Origin: Burkholderia sp. D-99
GTDB taxonomy: Bacteria; Pseudomonadota; Gammaproteobacteria; Burkholderiales; Burkholderiaceae
Direction of reading: 5' to 3'
Length of the DNA stretch: 64,000 bases
Assembly: GCF_011605345.1 (NCBI RefSeq)
Contig: NZ_JAAOXM010000011.1
Span: forward strand, 213,113-277,112
Within the stretch, counting starts at the first letter, position 1. Each line of letters begins with the position of its first letter. Below are positions 19,351 to 28,620 of this stretch, piece after piece. The translations under genes and the position numbers were made by a program. The notes below the pieces were generated by a model. The model did not search any database and was not told the origin of the DNA. It worked only from the letters and a program-made list of their open reading frames with translations.

Positions 19351-19391
19351 CAGCTTCTCCAGATGTAAGACAAATGTATGGAAAGAGCCCC

Positions 19392-20123
19392 TTAGTACTT
19401 GGCTCCCATGTGTAAAGCTACCACGCCACCTGACAAATTGTAATATTTGACGGCGTCGAGGCCCGCTTGTTCCATCATCGTCTTCAGCGTGTCCTGATCG
19501 GGGTGCATCCGGATAGATTCAGCAAGATACCGGTAACTTTCAGCATCTTTCGCGAACTTGTCGCCAAGCCACGGTAATACTTTGAAAGAATACAGATCGT
19601 ACGCTTTTTTCAGCGGATCCCAGACTTTCGAGAATTCCAGCACCATCACGCGGCCGCCGGGCTTCGTCACGCGGCGCATCTCGGCCAGCGCGGCATCCTT
19701 GTGCGTCATGTTGCGCAGCCCGAACGCGACCGTGACCAGATCGAAGTAGTTGTCCGGAAAGGGAATTTTCTCCGCGTCGCACAGCAGCGACGGCGTCACG
19801 ATGCCCTTGTCGAGCAGCCGGTCGCGGCCGACGCGCAGCATCGATTCGTTGATGTCCGTATGCCAGACCTCGCCCGTCGGCCCGGCCGCCTTCTTGAACG
19901 ACTTCGTCAGGTCGCCGGTGCCGGCCGCGATGTCGAGCACCTTGAAGCCGGGGCGCACGTTCGCCTGCGCGATCGTGAACGCCTTCCACGCGCGGTGCAT
20001 GCCCGCCGACATCAGGTCGTTCATCAGATCGTAGTTGCTCGCGACCGAATGGAACACACCCGCCACTTTCTTCGCTTTTTCGTTTTCCTCGACGCTTTCG
20101 AAGCCGAAGTGGGTTTTGCTCAT
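19392..20123 (-). CDS. ubiE: Demethylmenaquinone/2-polyprenyl-benzoquinol C-methyltransferase UbiE
   Basis: A 243-residue SAM enzyme that adds the C-methyl group in ubiquinone (and menaquinone) synthesis. The signature YDLMNDLMSAGMHRAWK is at about residues 32-48. Motif I is VLDIAAGTGDLTKSF (about 63-77), and the late UbiE signature is RVTKPGGRVMVLEFSKV. The C terminus has ESIRMHPDQDTLKTMMEQAG and ends in GVVALHMGAKY, as in other UbiE proteins. The ATG at 20123 begins the conserved MSKTHFGF start. It is followed closely by the Tim44-like gene on the same strand. Confidence 0.96.
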   Translation of the reverse strand: MSKTHFGFESVEENEKAKKVAGVFHSVASNYDLMNDLMSAGMHRAWKAFTIAQANVRPGFKVLDIAAGTGDLTKSFKKAAGPTGEVWHTDINESMLRVGRDRLLDKGIVTPSLLCDAEKIPFPDNYFDLVTVAFGLRNMTHKDAALAEMRRVTKPGGRVMVLEFSKVWDPLKKAYDLYSFKVLPWLGDKFAKDAESYRYLAESIRMHPDQDTLKTMMEQAGLDAVKYYNLSGGVVALHMGAKY

Positions 20124-20176
20124 CGCGTTGATCCTCAGTAAATGGCAAGACGGCGCCGAGCGGGCGCCGTCGAATT

Positions 20177-20590
20177 TCAGTGGCAGTGGCCGTGCGACGC
20201 GGCGGCCGCCTGCATCGGGGCGTCGCGCTCGACGCCCGCCGCCTTCAGTTTGTCGAAATAGTCGCGCCACAGCGCGTCCTGCTGCGTAGCCAGCTCGTAC
20301 AGCAGGTCCCACGAGTAGATGCCGGTCGAATGGCCGTCGGAAAACGTCGGCTGCAACGCGTAGTTGCCGACGCCCTCGAGCGCGGTGATCGTCACTTCGC
20401 GCTTGCCCGTCTGCAGCGTCTCCTGGCCCGGCCCGTGGCCGCGCACCTCGGCCGACGGCGAATACACACGCATCAGCTCGAACGGAATCCGGAAACTGTC
20501 GCCGTTCGGGTACTGCAATTCGAGCACGCGCGACACCGCGTGCACGACGACGCCGGACGGAATCGGCGTCGTGGAAGTCAAACCGCTCAT
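20177..20590 (-). CDS. DUF971 (gamma-butyrobetaine hydroxylase-like N-terminal) protein
   Basis: A 137-residue protein with the DUF971 fold: LELQYPNGDSFRIPFELMRVYSPSAEVRGHG in the first half and GVGNYALQPTFSDGHSTGIYSWDLLYELA in the second. In eukaryotes the fold is the zinc-bearing N-terminal domain of gamma-butyrobetaine hydroxylase; stand-alone bacterial copies often lie near Fe-S cluster or quinone genes and have no settled job. The C terminus is histidine/cysteine rich (SHGHCH). The start at 20590 overlaps the HIT gene stop in an ATGA arrangement, so both are one operon leading into ubiE. Confidence 0.82.
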   Translation of the reverse strand: MSGLTSTTPIPSGVVVHAVSRVLELQYPNGDSFRIPFELMRVYSPSAEVRGHGPGQETLQTGKREVTITALEGVGNYALQPTFSDGHSTGIYSWDLLYELATQQDALWRDYFDKLKAAGVERDAPMQAAAASHGHCH

Positions 20591-21030
20591 GGCTGCCTCG
20601 AATCGGTCATGCGTTGAATTTCCTCGCGCACCGCATTGTGCAGCAGCGAGGCCTGCGCTGCGCGCAAGCGCAGCAGCGCCTCGGACACGCTGCGCTGACG
20701 CGGCGCCCACACGGGCTGCGGGAAATGGGCGTCGTTGGAAAAGCGCGGGATCACGTGCCAGTGCACGTGCGGCACCATGTTGCCGAGGCTCGCGAGATTC
20801 ACCTTGTTCGGCTGCATCACGCGGCGCACGGCCCGCTCGACCGCGTACACGACGCGCATCAGATGTGCCCGCTCGGGCTCGCCGAGATCGGAGAATTCGG
20901 CCACGTGCGCGCCCCAGATCACCCGGCAGAAGCCCGGATACTCGTGCTCGCCCGTCGCGAGGACGACACGCACCGCATCGTCCCGCCAGAGCACCTCGCC
21001 GCCGTCTTCACGGCAAAACACGCATTCCAT
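20587..21030 (-). CDS. HIT-family nucleotide hydrolase/transferase
   Basis: A 147-residue histidine-triad protein. The triad HVHWHVIPR (about residues 94-102) carries the catalytic histidine. An N-terminal CVFC pair at residues 3-6 suggests metal binding, as in the HIT proteins with a short cysteine motif. Such proteins split nucleoside phosphoramidates or dinucleoside polyphosphates; the substrate here is unknown. The ATG at 21030 was chosen because GGGAG lies a few bases upstream, over the ATG four codons earlier. It heads the HIT-DUF971-ubiE group. Confidence 0.85.
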   Translation of the reverse strand: MECVFCREDGGEVLWRDDAVRVVLATGEHEYPGFCRVIWGAHVAEFSDLGEPERAHLMRVVYAVERAVRRVMQPNKVNLASLGNMVPHVHWHVIPRFSNDAHFPQPVWAPRQRSVSEALLRLRAAQASLLHNAVREEIQRMTDSRQP

Positions 21031-21115
21031 TGTCGCTCCCATGTGGACGGGCGCCGGCATTGCTGCACCGGCGCCCGCTCATTCCCGGCCCGGTCGGGCG
21101 GTCGTCATGCCCGCA

Positions 21116-24100
21116 TTAGACCAGCACGCGCTCGATCCCGCCATTGTTCGCACGTGCGACATAATCGGCCATCCAGTTCTCGCCGAGCACCTGACGCGCG
21201 ATTTCGACCACGATGTAGTCGGCTTCGAGGTTCGCGTCCTCGCTGTAGCGCGACAAGCCCTGCAGGCACGACGGGCAGCTCGTCAGGATCTTCACGTCCG
21301 GGCCGTTCGCGGCCGCGGCCGCCGGCGCCGGCGCGTTGCCGGCCACGACCGGGATGCTGCGCAGCTTCGCGGCACCCTTGCGGATCTCCTCTTCCTTGCG
21401 GAAGCGAACCTGCGTCGACACGTCCGGGCGCGTGACCGCGAGCGTGCCCGATTCACCGCAGCAGCGCTCGTTCTTCTCGATCTTGTAGCCGTCCTTCTCC
21501 GCGCCCATCAGCTCGTTGACGAGCTTCACCGGATCCATCGTTTTGATCGGCGTGTGGCACGGGTCGTGATACATGTAGCGCGTGCCCGACACGCCGTCGA
21601 GCTTCATCCCCTTCTCGAGCAGGAACTCGTGGATGTCGATGATCCGGCAGCCCGGGAAGATCTTGTCGAATTCGTAGCCCGCGAGCTGGTCGTAGCAGGT
21701 GCCGCACGACACGACCACCGTCTTGATATCGAGGTAGTTCAGCGTGTTCGCGACCCGGTGGAACAGCACGCGGTTGTCGGTGACGATCTTCTCGGCCTTG
21801 TCGTACTGGCCCGAGCCGCGCTGCGGATAGCCGCAGCACAGGTAGCCCGGCGGCAATACGGTCTGCACGCCGGCTTCCCACAGCATCGCCTGCGTCGCGA
21901 GGCCGACCTGCGAGAACAAACGCTCGGAGCCGCAGCCCGGGAAGTAGAACACCGCTTCCGAATCGACGGTCGTCGACTTCGGGTTGCGGATGATCGGCAC
22001 GACCTTGTTGTCCTCGATGTCGAGCAGCGCGCGCGCCGTCTTCTTCGGCAGGTTGCCCGGCATCTTCTTGTTGACGAAGTGGATCACCTGCTCGACGACG
22101 GGCGGCTTGCCGACCGTTGCCGGCGGGTGCTGCGTCTGCTTCGTCACGACCTTCTTCAGCATGTCGTTCGCGAAGCGCTGCACCTTGTAGCCGACGCCCA
22201 TCATCACGCCGCGCGCGATGTTGATCGTCTGCGGGTTGGTCGCGTTCAGGAAGAACATGCCCGCCGCATTGCCGGCATTGAATTTCTTCTTGCCCATCTT
22301 GCGCAACAGGTTGCGCATGTTCATCGTGACGTCGCCGAAATCGATCTTCACCGGGCAAGGCGTCGCGCACTTGTGGCACACCGTGCAGTGGTCGGCCACG
22401 TCGTTGAATTCGTCCCAGTGCTTGATCGACACACCGCGGCGCGTCTGCTCTTCGTACAGGAACGCCTCGACCAGCAGCGACGTCGCGAGGATCTTGTTGC
22501 GCGGGCTGTACAGCAGGTTCGCGCGCGGCACGTGGGTCGCGCACACCGGCTTGCACTTGCCGCAGCGCAGGCAGTCCTTCACCGAATCGGCAATCGCGCC
22601 GATGTCGGACTGCTTCATGATCAGCGATTCGTACCCCATCAGCCCGAAGCTCGGCGTATAGGCGTTGCGAAGATCCGCGCCTTCGAGCAGCTTGCCCTTG
22701 TTGAAGCGGCCGTTCGGGTCGACGCGCTGCTTGTACGCGCGGAATTCGGCGATCTCGTCGTCGGTCAGGAACTCGAGCTTCGTGATGCCGATGCCATGCT
22801 CGCCGGAAATCACGCCGTCGAGCGAACGCGCGAGTTTCATGATGCGTGCAACCGCCGCATGGGCGTCCTGCAGCATCTCGTAGTTGTCGGAGTTGACCGG
22901 CAGGTTGGTGTGGACGTTGCCGTCGCCCGCGTGCATGTGCAGCGCGACGAACACGCGGCCGCGCAGCACCTGCTTGTGGATCGCCTGCGCCTCGTCGAGG
23001 ATCTGCTTGAACGCGCCGCCGTTGAAGATCGCGCGCAACTCCGCGCGGATCTCCTGCTTCCACGAAATGCGGACCGTGCGGTCCTGCGTAATGTGGAACA
23101 CGTTCGCGCCCGGCTGCTCGTCCGCGCGGTCCGCGAACTTCTCGGCCAGCGCCTCGTAACCGAGCTGCACGAGGTAGTGCTGCGCCTCGCGCAGCGGCTG
23201 GTCGAGCCGGTCGCGCACGAATTCCCAGCGCGCACGCACGCGCTTGAGCAACTCCAGCGCCTGCTGGACACGGTCTTCGAGCAGTTCGGCGCTCGGGATC
23301 TCGTTCGCGTCGTCGGTCTTGCCGAGCGGCAGGTTGCCGGCGCGGAAAAACGCTTCCAGCGCGTCGACGAGCTGCAGCTTGTTCTTCAGCGACAGCTCGA
23401 TGTTGATCCGCTCGATGCCGTCGGTGTACTCGCCCATCCGGTTCAGCGGGATGACGACGTCTTCGTTGATCTTGAACGCGTTCGTGTGCTTCGCGATCGC
23501 GGCCGTGCGGCTGCGGTCGAGCCAGAAGCGCTTGCGCGCCTCCGCGCTGATCGCGACGAAGCCTTCGCCGCTCTTGCCGTTCGCCATCCGGATCACTTCG
23601 GACGTCGCGTGCGCGACCGCATCGGCATCGTCGCCGACGATGTCGCCGATGAGCACCATCTTGGGGAATGCATTGCGCTTGCTCTTGGTCGCATAGCCGA
23701 CCGCGCGCAGGTAGCGCTCGTCGAGGTGCTCGAGGCCCGCGAGGATCGCGCCGCCCTGCTTCGACGTCTCGAACAGGTAGTCCTTGATCTCGACGATGCT
23801 CGGGATCGCCTCGCGCGCCTGGCCGAAGAATTCCAGGCAGACGGTGCGCGTGTGCGCGGGCATCTTGTGCAGCACCCAGCGCGCGGACGTGATGAGCCCG
23901 TCGCAGCCTTCCTTCTGCACGCCCGGCAGGCCGGCGAGGAACTTGTCGGTCACGTCCTTGCCGAGCCCTTCCTTGCGGAAGCGGCGGCCCTCGATCTCGA
24001 GCATCTCGCTCTTCAGCAGCTTCTCGCCCGGCGCGTATGCGCCGTCGAACCACTTCAGCTCGAAACGCGCGACCGCGATGTCGTGGATCTTGCCCTGGTT

Positions 24101-25141
24101 ATGCTCGTGGCGCGTGACTTCGAGCCAGTTGCCGTCCGGGTCGACCATCCGCCACCAGGCCAGGTTGTCGAGCGCGGTGCCCCACAGCACGGCCTTCTTG
24201 CCGCCGGCGTTCATCGCGACGTTGCCGCCGATGCACGATGCGTCGAGCGAGGTCGGATCGACCGCGAACACGTAGCCGGCCGCTTCCGCCGCTTCCGTCA
24301 CGCGGCGCGTGACGACACCCGCGCCGGAGAAGATCGTCGGCACCTTGTGCGCGACGCCCGGCATTTCGGTCAGCTCGACCGCGCCGAGTTGCTCGAGCTT
24401 TTCGGTGTTGATCACCGCGGAGAACGGCGTGAGCGGCACGGCGCCGCCCGTGTAGCCGGTGCCGCCGCCGCGCGGGATCACGGTCAGGCCGAGCTCGAAG
24501 CAGGCCTTGATGAGGCCGGCGATCTCGGCTTCGGTATCGGGGGTCAGCACGACGAACGGGTATTCGACACGCCAGTCGGTCGCGTCGGTCACGTGCGACA
24601 CGCGCGACAGCCCGTCGAAACGGATGTTGTCCTTCTGCGTGCAGCGGCCGAGCGCCTTGGTCGCGCGGCGGCGCAGGTCGGCCATCTTCTCGAATTCGTC
24701 GGCGAACTCGTTGACCGCGCGCTGCGCGGCGGTTTCGAGCATCTCGACGCGCGATGCGCGCTCACGGCCCGCGTCGTCGCGGTGCGCGGTGAGATCCGCG
24801 CTGCGGCGCTTGCCGATTTCGGTGAGGCGGTGGTTCAGCGCCTCGATCAGCAGCGCGCGGCGCTTCGGGTTGTCGAGCAGGTCGTCCTGCAGGTACGGGT
24901 TGCGGCGTACGACCCAGATGTCGCCGAGCACTTCATACAGCATCCGTGCCGAGCGACCCGTGCGGCGCTCGGCACGCAATTCGTCGAGCACCGACCACGC
25001 CTCTTCGCCAAGCAGGCGGATCACGATCTCGCGATCCGAGAAGGACGTGTAGTTGTAGGGAATCTCGCGCAACCGGGGCGCGGGGTCGGCGGCGACGGCG
25101 GCGGCCGCGCCATGCGGATCGAAAACTTGTGGTGCGTTCAT
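21116..25141 (-). CDS. Large FAD-linked oxidase/Fe-S oxidoreductase (DUF3683)
   Basis: A 1341-residue flavoprotein. Domains in order: an N-terminal DUF3683 region (about 20-190); an FAD_binding_4 (vanillyl-alcohol-oxidase type) domain with VIPRGGGTGYTGGAVPLTP near 235-253; the FAD-linked oxidase C-terminal domain with LHMHAGDGNVHTNLPV near 735-750 and SGEHGIGITKLEF; a double 4Fe-4S ferredoxin domain (CLRCGKCKPVC, then CTVCHKCATPCP, about 860-935); and a C-terminal pair of CCG domains (CCGYPQRGSGQYD and CCGESGTLAVTRPD). This resembles glycolate oxidase GlcD and GlcF, or D-lactate/2-hydroxyglutarate dehydrogenase, in one chain. The substrate is a 2-hydroxyacid by inference. It is divergent from ilvA. 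Confidence 0.88.
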   Translation of the reverse strand: MNAPQVFDPHGAAAAVAADPAPRLREIPYNYTSFSDREIVIRLLGEEAWSVLDELRAERRTGRSARMLYEVLGDIWVVRRNPYLQDDLLDNPKRRALLIEALNHRLTEIGKRRSADLTAHRDDAGRERASRVEMLETAAQRAVNEFADEFEKMADLRRRATKALGRCTQKDNIRFDGLSRVSHVTDATDWRVEYPFVVLTPDTEAEIAGLIKACFELGLTVIPRGGGTGYTGGAVPLTPFSAVINTEKLEQLGAVELTEMPGVAHKVPTIFSGAGVVTRRVTEAAEAAGYVFAVDPTSLDASCIGGNVAMNAGGKKAVLWGTALDNLAWWRMVDPDGNWLEVTRHEHNQGKIHDIAVARFELKWFDGAYAPGEKLLKSEMLEIEGRRFRKEGLGKDVTDKFLAGLPGVQKEGCDGLITSARWVLHKMPAHTRTVCLEFFGQAREAIPSIVEIKDYLFETSKQGGAILAGLEHLDERYLRAVGYATKSKRNAFPKMVLIGDIVGDDADAVAHATSEVIRMANGKSGEGFVAISAEARKRFWLDRSRTAAIAKHTNAFKINEDVVIPLNRMGEYTDGIERINIELSLKNKLQLVDALEAFFRAGNLPLGKTDDANEIPSAELLEDRVQQALELLKRVRARWEFVRDRLDQPLREAQHYLVQLGYEALAEKFADRADEQPGANVFHITQDRTVRISWKQEIRAELRAIFNGGAFKQILDEAQAIHKQVLRGRVFVALHMHAGDGNVHTNLPVNSDNYEMLQDAHAAVARIMKLARSLDGVISGEHGIGITKLEFLTDDEIAEFRAYKQRVDPNGRFNKGKLLEGADLRNAYTPSFGLMGYESLIMKQSDIGAIADSVKDCLRCGKCKPVCATHVPRANLLYSPRNKILATSLLVEAFLYEEQTRRGVSIKHWDEFNDVADHCTVCHKCATPCPVKIDFGDVTMNMRNLLRKMGKKKFNAGNAAGMFFLNATNPQTINIARGVMMGVGYKVQRFANDMLKKVVTKQTQHPPATVGKPPVVEQVIHFVNKKMPGNLPKKTARALLDIEDNKVVPIIRNPKSTTVDSEAVFYFPGCGSERLFSQVGLATQAMLWEAGVQTVLPPGYLCCGYPQRGSGQYDKAEKIVTDNRVLFHRVANTLNYLDIKTVVVSCGTCYDQLAGYEFDKIFPGCRIIDIHEFLLEKGMKLDGVSGTRYMYHDPCHTPIKTMDPVKLVNELMGAEKDGYKIEKNERCCGESGTLAVTRPDVSTQVRFRKEEEIRKGAAKLRSIPVVAGNAPAPAAAAANGPDVKILTSCPSCLQGLSRYSEDANLEADYIVVEIARQVLGENWMADYVARANNGGIERVLV

Positions 25142-25716
25142 GTTCGGACGACTCGGAGGGCCGATACACCGTGCACGGGCGTCGGCAAGCGCGTGGGCGC
25201 AATCTTGGGGAAATCTGTTCTGTTACCAGGCGCGCGGCTGTCCTTCATGGGGCCGGAGCGGGCGGTGACTCGCCCCTCCTGGCCGGCGACAGGGCCTGGC
25301 GGCACTCGATCATCAGCACGATCGCGCGCGGCGCGCATGCCGTTCCGCCGCGGGGCTGGCTGCGCGCGGCGTCGGCTTCAACGGTGCGATCCGAGGGTGC
25401 CTCTGCATCTTCCGATCCTTGATTCAAAACGGAATTCTAACCCATGATCGGGCCACGCGTGACACGTCGGACAGGTCGTGGGGCTATCGCCGCGAGCCGC
25501 GCCAGGCTTGGCTCGGCGCGATTTCGCGCGAGCATTCGCCGTCCGTCCGGTCGGTAACCATGCGGTTAAGCCGGCAAAAGAGGCCGCGCGAGTCCGCCGA
25601 CGCACCGTCCGCACGGCCTCGCGAGCGGGCGCTCGGCATGCCGCTTGCATGCGGGCGGACCCTTGGCGCTATCATTGATCTTTTACCGTCTGCTTCCGCA
25701 CTGCACGCGAGCGCCC
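25142..25716. other. 575-base intergenic region between divergent genes
   Basis: No convincing gene is seen; open frames here are short, lack ribosome sites and carry Arg/Ala/Pro-rich shadow composition. The region holds the promoters of the DUF3683 oxidoreductase (left) and ilvA (right). Before ilvA, TTGCAT (about 25644) and TATCAT (about 25669) are 19 bases apart and could be a weak sigma-70 promoter. GAGGCCG at 25580-25586 and CGGCCTC at 25614-25620 could pair as a long-loop hairpin. No leader peptide rich in isoleucine or valine was found. Confidence 0.5.
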
Positions 25717-27240
25717 ATGGCATCCCACGATTACCTGAAGAAAATCCTCACCGCGCGCGTCTACGACGTCGCGATCGAGACGGAACTCGAATCCGCCCGC
25801 AACCTGTCGGCCCGCCTGCGCAACGCCGTCTACCTGAAGCGCGAGGACAACCAGCCGGTGTTCTCGTTCAAGCTGCGCGGCGCGTACAACAAGATGGCGC
25901 ACATTCCGGCGGACGCGCTCGCGCGCGGCGTGATTACGGCATCGGCCGGCAACCACGCGCAGGGGGTCGCGTTCTCGGCGGCCCGGATGGGCGTCAAGGC
26001 CGTGATCGTCGTGCCCGTCACGACGCCGCAGGTGAAGGTCGATGCAGTGCGCGCGCACGGCGGCCCGAGCGTCGAGGTGATCCAGGCCGGTGAGTCGTAC
26101 AGCGACGCGTACGCATACGCGGTCAAGGTGCAGGAGGAGCGTGGCCTCACGTTCGTCCACCCGTTCGACGATCCGTACGTGATCGCCGGCCAGGGCACGA
26201 TCGCGATGGAGATCCTGCGCCAGCACCAGGGCCCGATCCACGCGATCTTCGTGCCGATCGGCGGCGGCGGGCTCGCGTCCGGCGTCGCGGCCTACGTGAA
26301 GGCGGTGCGGCCGGAGATCAAGGTGATCGGTGTGCAGGCCGAGGATTCGTGCGCGATGGCGCAGTCGCTCGACGCAGGCAAGCGCGTCGAGCTGAGCGAG
26401 GTCGGCCTGTTCGCGGACGGCACCGCCGTGAAGCTGGTCGGCGAGGAAACCTTCCGGCTCTGCAGCGAGTACCTCGACGGCGTGGTGACGGTGAACACCG
26501 ACGCGCTGTGCGCGGCGATCAAGGACGTCTTCCAGGACACGCGCAGCGTGCTCGAGCCGTCCGGCGCGCTCGCGGTCGCGGGCGCGAAGCTCTACGCGGA
26601 ACGCGAAGGCATCGAGAACCAGACGCTCGTCGCGGTCACGTCCGGCGCGAACATGAACTTCGACCGGATGCGCTTCGTCGCCGAGCGCGCGGAAGTCGGT
26701 GAAGCGCGCGAAGCCGTGTTCGCGGTCACGATCCCCGAGGAGCGCGGCAGCTTCAAGCGCTTCTGCTCGCTCGTCGGCGACCGCAACGTCACCGAGTTCA
26801 ACTACCGGATCGCCGATGCGCAGGCCGCGCACATCTTCGTCGGCGTGCAGATCAAGCGCCGCGGCGAATCGGCCGAGATCGCCGCGAACTTCGAATCGCA
26901 TGGCTTCAAGAGCGTCGACCTGACGCACGACGAACTGTCGAAGGAACACATCCGCTACATGGTGGGCGGCCGTTCGCCGCTCGCGCACGACGAGCGGCTG
27001 TTCCGCTTCGAATTCCCGGAGCGGCCGGGCGCGCTGATGAAGTTCCTGTCGTCGATGGCGCCGGACTGGAACATCAGCCTGTTCCACTACCGCAACCAGG
27101 GCGCGGACTACAGCTCGATCCTCGTTGGCCTGCAGGTGCCGCAGGCCGATCGCGCCGAATTCGAGCGCTTCCTCGCGGCACTCGGCTATCCGTATGTCGA
27201 GGAGAGCGCCAACCCGGCTTACCGCCTCTTCCTGTCGTAA
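25717..27240 (+). CDS. ilvA: Threonine ammonia-lyase, biosynthetic
   Basis: A 507-residue PLP enzyme that deaminates threonine to 2-oxobutanoate, the first step of isoleucine synthesis. The PLP lysine lies in FSFKLRGAYNKM (about residues 51-62). The SAGNHAQGVAFSA loop follows (about 79-91), and the glycine-rich phosphate loop is PIGGGGLASG. The C-terminal third has two ACT-like regulatory domains (EERGSFKRFCSLVGDRNVTEF and FPERPGALMKFLSS), which mark the long, isoleucine-inhibited form rather than the short catabolic one. The ATG at 25717 starts the conserved MASHDYLKKILTARVYD region. queF follows nine bases after the stop. Confidence 0.95.
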   Translation: MASHDYLKKILTARVYDVAIETELESARNLSARLRNAVYLKREDNQPVFSFKLRGAYNKMAHIPADALARGVITASAGNHAQGVAFSAARMGVKAVIVVPVTTPQVKVDAVRAHGGPSVEVIQAGESYSDAYAYAVKVQEERGLTFVHPFDDPYVIAGQGTIAMEILRQHQGPIHAIFVPIGGGGLASGVAAYVKAVRPEIKVIGVQAEDSCAMAQSLDAGKRVELSEVGLFADGTAVKLVGEETFRLCSEYLDGVVTVNTDALCAAIKDVFQDTRSVLEPSGALAVAGAKLYAEREGIENQTLVAVTSGANMNFDRMRFVAERAEVGEAREAVFAVTIPEERGSFKRFCSLVGDRNVTEFNYRIADAQAAHIFVGVQIKRRGESAEIAANFESHGFKSVDLTHDELSKEHIRYMVGGRSPLAHDERLFRFEFPERPGALMKFLSSMAPDWNISLFHYRNQGADYSSILVGLQVPQADRAEFERFLAALGYPYVEESANPAYRLFLS

Positions 27241-27249
27241 AGGCGTCGC

Positions 27250-28080
27250 ATGAATCCCGAACATTCCCCGCTCGGCAAGGCCACCGCCTACGCGGCCCAG
27301 TACGACGCGTCGCTGCTGTTCCCGATCCCGCGCGCCGGCGCGCGCGAGCAGCTCGGCATCACGTCGGCGCTGCCGTTCTTCGGCACCGACATCTGGAACG
27401 CGTACGAGCTGTCGTGGCTCAACATGCGCGGCAAGCCGCAGATCGCGGTTGCGACCTTCTACGTGCCGGCCGAATCGCCGGCCATCGTCGAATCGAAGTC
27501 GTTCAAGCTGTATCTCGGCTCGTTCGCGCAGACCAAGTTCGACTCGATCGACGCGGTGCGCGACACGCTGAAGCACGACGTATCGGCCGCGTGCGGCGCG
27601 AGCGTCGCCGTGCAGCTCGTGTCGCCGCACGATTTCGGCAAGCTCCAAATGGACGAGCTCGACGGGCTGTCGCTCGACCGGCTCGACCTCGACACCGACG
27701 TGTACGAACCCGATCCGTCGCTGCTGTCGGCGGCCGACGCCGAGGACGAAGCGCCGGTCGAGGAGACGCTCGTGTCCGACCTGCTGCGCTCGAACTGCCC
27801 GGTCACCGGCCAGCCCGACTGGGGCAGCGTGCAGATCCACTACGTCGGGCCGCAGATCGATCATGCCGGCCTGCTGCGCTACATCATCTCGTTCCGCAAT
27901 CACACGGGCTTTCACGAGCAGTGCGTCGAGCGGATCTTCCTCGACATCCTGCAGGCGTGCAAACCGGTGAAGCTCGCGGTGTACGCGCGCTATACGCGCC
28001 GCGGCGGGCTCGACATCAACCCGTTCCGTACCAACTACAACCAGCCGATGCCGGACAACGCGCGCAACGCGCGGCAGTGA
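27250..28080 (+). CDS. queF: NADPH-dependent 7-cyano-7-deazaguanine reductase
   Basis: A 276-residue QueF of the long, two-domain (tunnelling fold) type. It reduces preQ0 to preQ1, a step of queuosine synthesis for tRNA. The catalytic cysteine is in LLRSNCPVTGQPDWGSVQI (about residues 178-196). The QueF motif with glutamate is in the N-terminal half (DIWNAYELSWLN), and SFRNHTGFHEQCVERIFLDI follows the cysteine. The length matches the E. coli enzyme. It is nine bases downstream of ilvA, so the two are probably one transcript ending at the hairpin at 28131-28168, though the pathways are unrelated. Confidence 0.95.
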   Translation: MNPEHSPLGKATAYAAQYDASLLFPIPRAGAREQLGITSALPFFGTDIWNAYELSWLNMRGKPQIAVATFYVPAESPAIVESKSFKLYLGSFAQTKFDSIDAVRDTLKHDVSAACGASVAVQLVSPHDFGKLQMDELDGLSLDRLDLDTDVYEPDPSLLSAADAEDEAPVEETLVSDLLRSNCPVTGQPDWGSVQIHYVGPQIDHAGLLRYIISFRNHTGFHEQCVERIFLDILQACKPVKLAVYARYTRRGGLDINPFRTNYNQPMPDNARNARQ

Positions 28081-28130
28081 CGGCGGCGGGTGGCCGCCGC
28101 AGTTGGCGACGTGCGGCCGCCACACCAGAC

Positions 28131-28172
28131 AAAACGGCCCGACCGGATTCAACCGGCCGGGCCGTTTTTCAT
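28131..28172. terminator. Intrinsic terminator after queF
   Basis: Arms at 28131-28146 and 28153-28168 pair with a single mismatch around the loop ATTCAA. The right arm ends in five T and the left arm begins with four A, so it can stop ilvA-queF transcription and, less strongly, transcription from the left-running VOC gene. Confidence 0.85.
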
Positions 28173-28200
28173 TGCACGTGGGAGCGCCAACGGCCCGCGG

Positions 28201-28620
28201 TCACCCGCTCACCGGCCGCTCAGGCAGGATCTCCACCAGGCGCAGCAGGTAACCGTCGGGATCCTGCACCAGCATCTCGATCTGGCCATGCTCGATCTCG
28301 TCCTCCCGATACCAGGACGTGCGCGGCTCGACGAACAGCGTCACGCCCGCGGCGCGGATCCGGTCGAGAATGGGATCGAGCGCATCGACCTCGATCTGAA
28401 AATTGATCCCGCGCCCGAACGGCCGCTCCAGCGGACCGGTCAGCCAGCCCTCCGGGCTGTACTGCTCGAGCATCAGCTGAGCACGCCCGATCTCAAGATA
28501 AGCGAACCCGTCTTCCGGACGTTCGAAGCGAATCCGGAATCCCAGCACGTCACGATAGAAGCGAACGCTTCCGGCAAGGTCCGAGCAGATCAGCTCCGGC
28601 ACCAGCGCAGCCCATTCCAT
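28201..28620 (-). CDS. VOC-family (glyoxalase/bleomycin resistance) protein
   Basis: A 139-residue single-domain protein of the vicinal oxygen chelate superfamily. The usual pattern is present: SDLAGSVRFYRDVLGFRIRF at the start, then LEIGRAQLMLEQY, and the C-terminal FVEPRTSWYREDEIEHGQIEMLVQDPDGYLLRLVEIL. The DPDG turn followed by a late glutamate is typical of metal- or antibiotic-binding members. The function cannot be given more closely. GAGGGGAAA lies about four bases before the ATG at 28620. It stands alone, convergent with queF, and downstream of a terminator that closes the ridA operon. Confidence 0.82.
   Translation of the reverse strand: MEWAALVPELICSDLAGSVRFYRDVLGFRIRFERPEDGFAYLEIGRAQLMLEQYSPEGWLTGPLERPFGRGINFQIEVDALDPILDRIRAAGVTLFVEPRTSWYREDEIEHGQIEMLVQDPDGYLLRLVEILPERPVSG

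Noticed and set aside
20150..20170. Eight-base inverted repeat between the DUF971 gene and ubiE
   Set aside because: No T tract, short arms, inside an operon-like gap; probably chance in GC-rich DNA.
20735..25447. A 1570-codon plus-strand frame opposite the DUF3683 oxidoreductase
   Set aside because: Same antisense composition; the minus strand has flavin and Fe-S motifs throughout.
25580..25716. Possible ilvA attenuator
   Set aside because: No leader peptide with branched-chain codons and no T-tailed hairpin before the start; only a weak long-range pair was seen.
25672..28152. An 826-codon minus-strand frame opposite ilvA and queF
   Set aside because: No domain, and the plus strand codes for two well-known enzymes.
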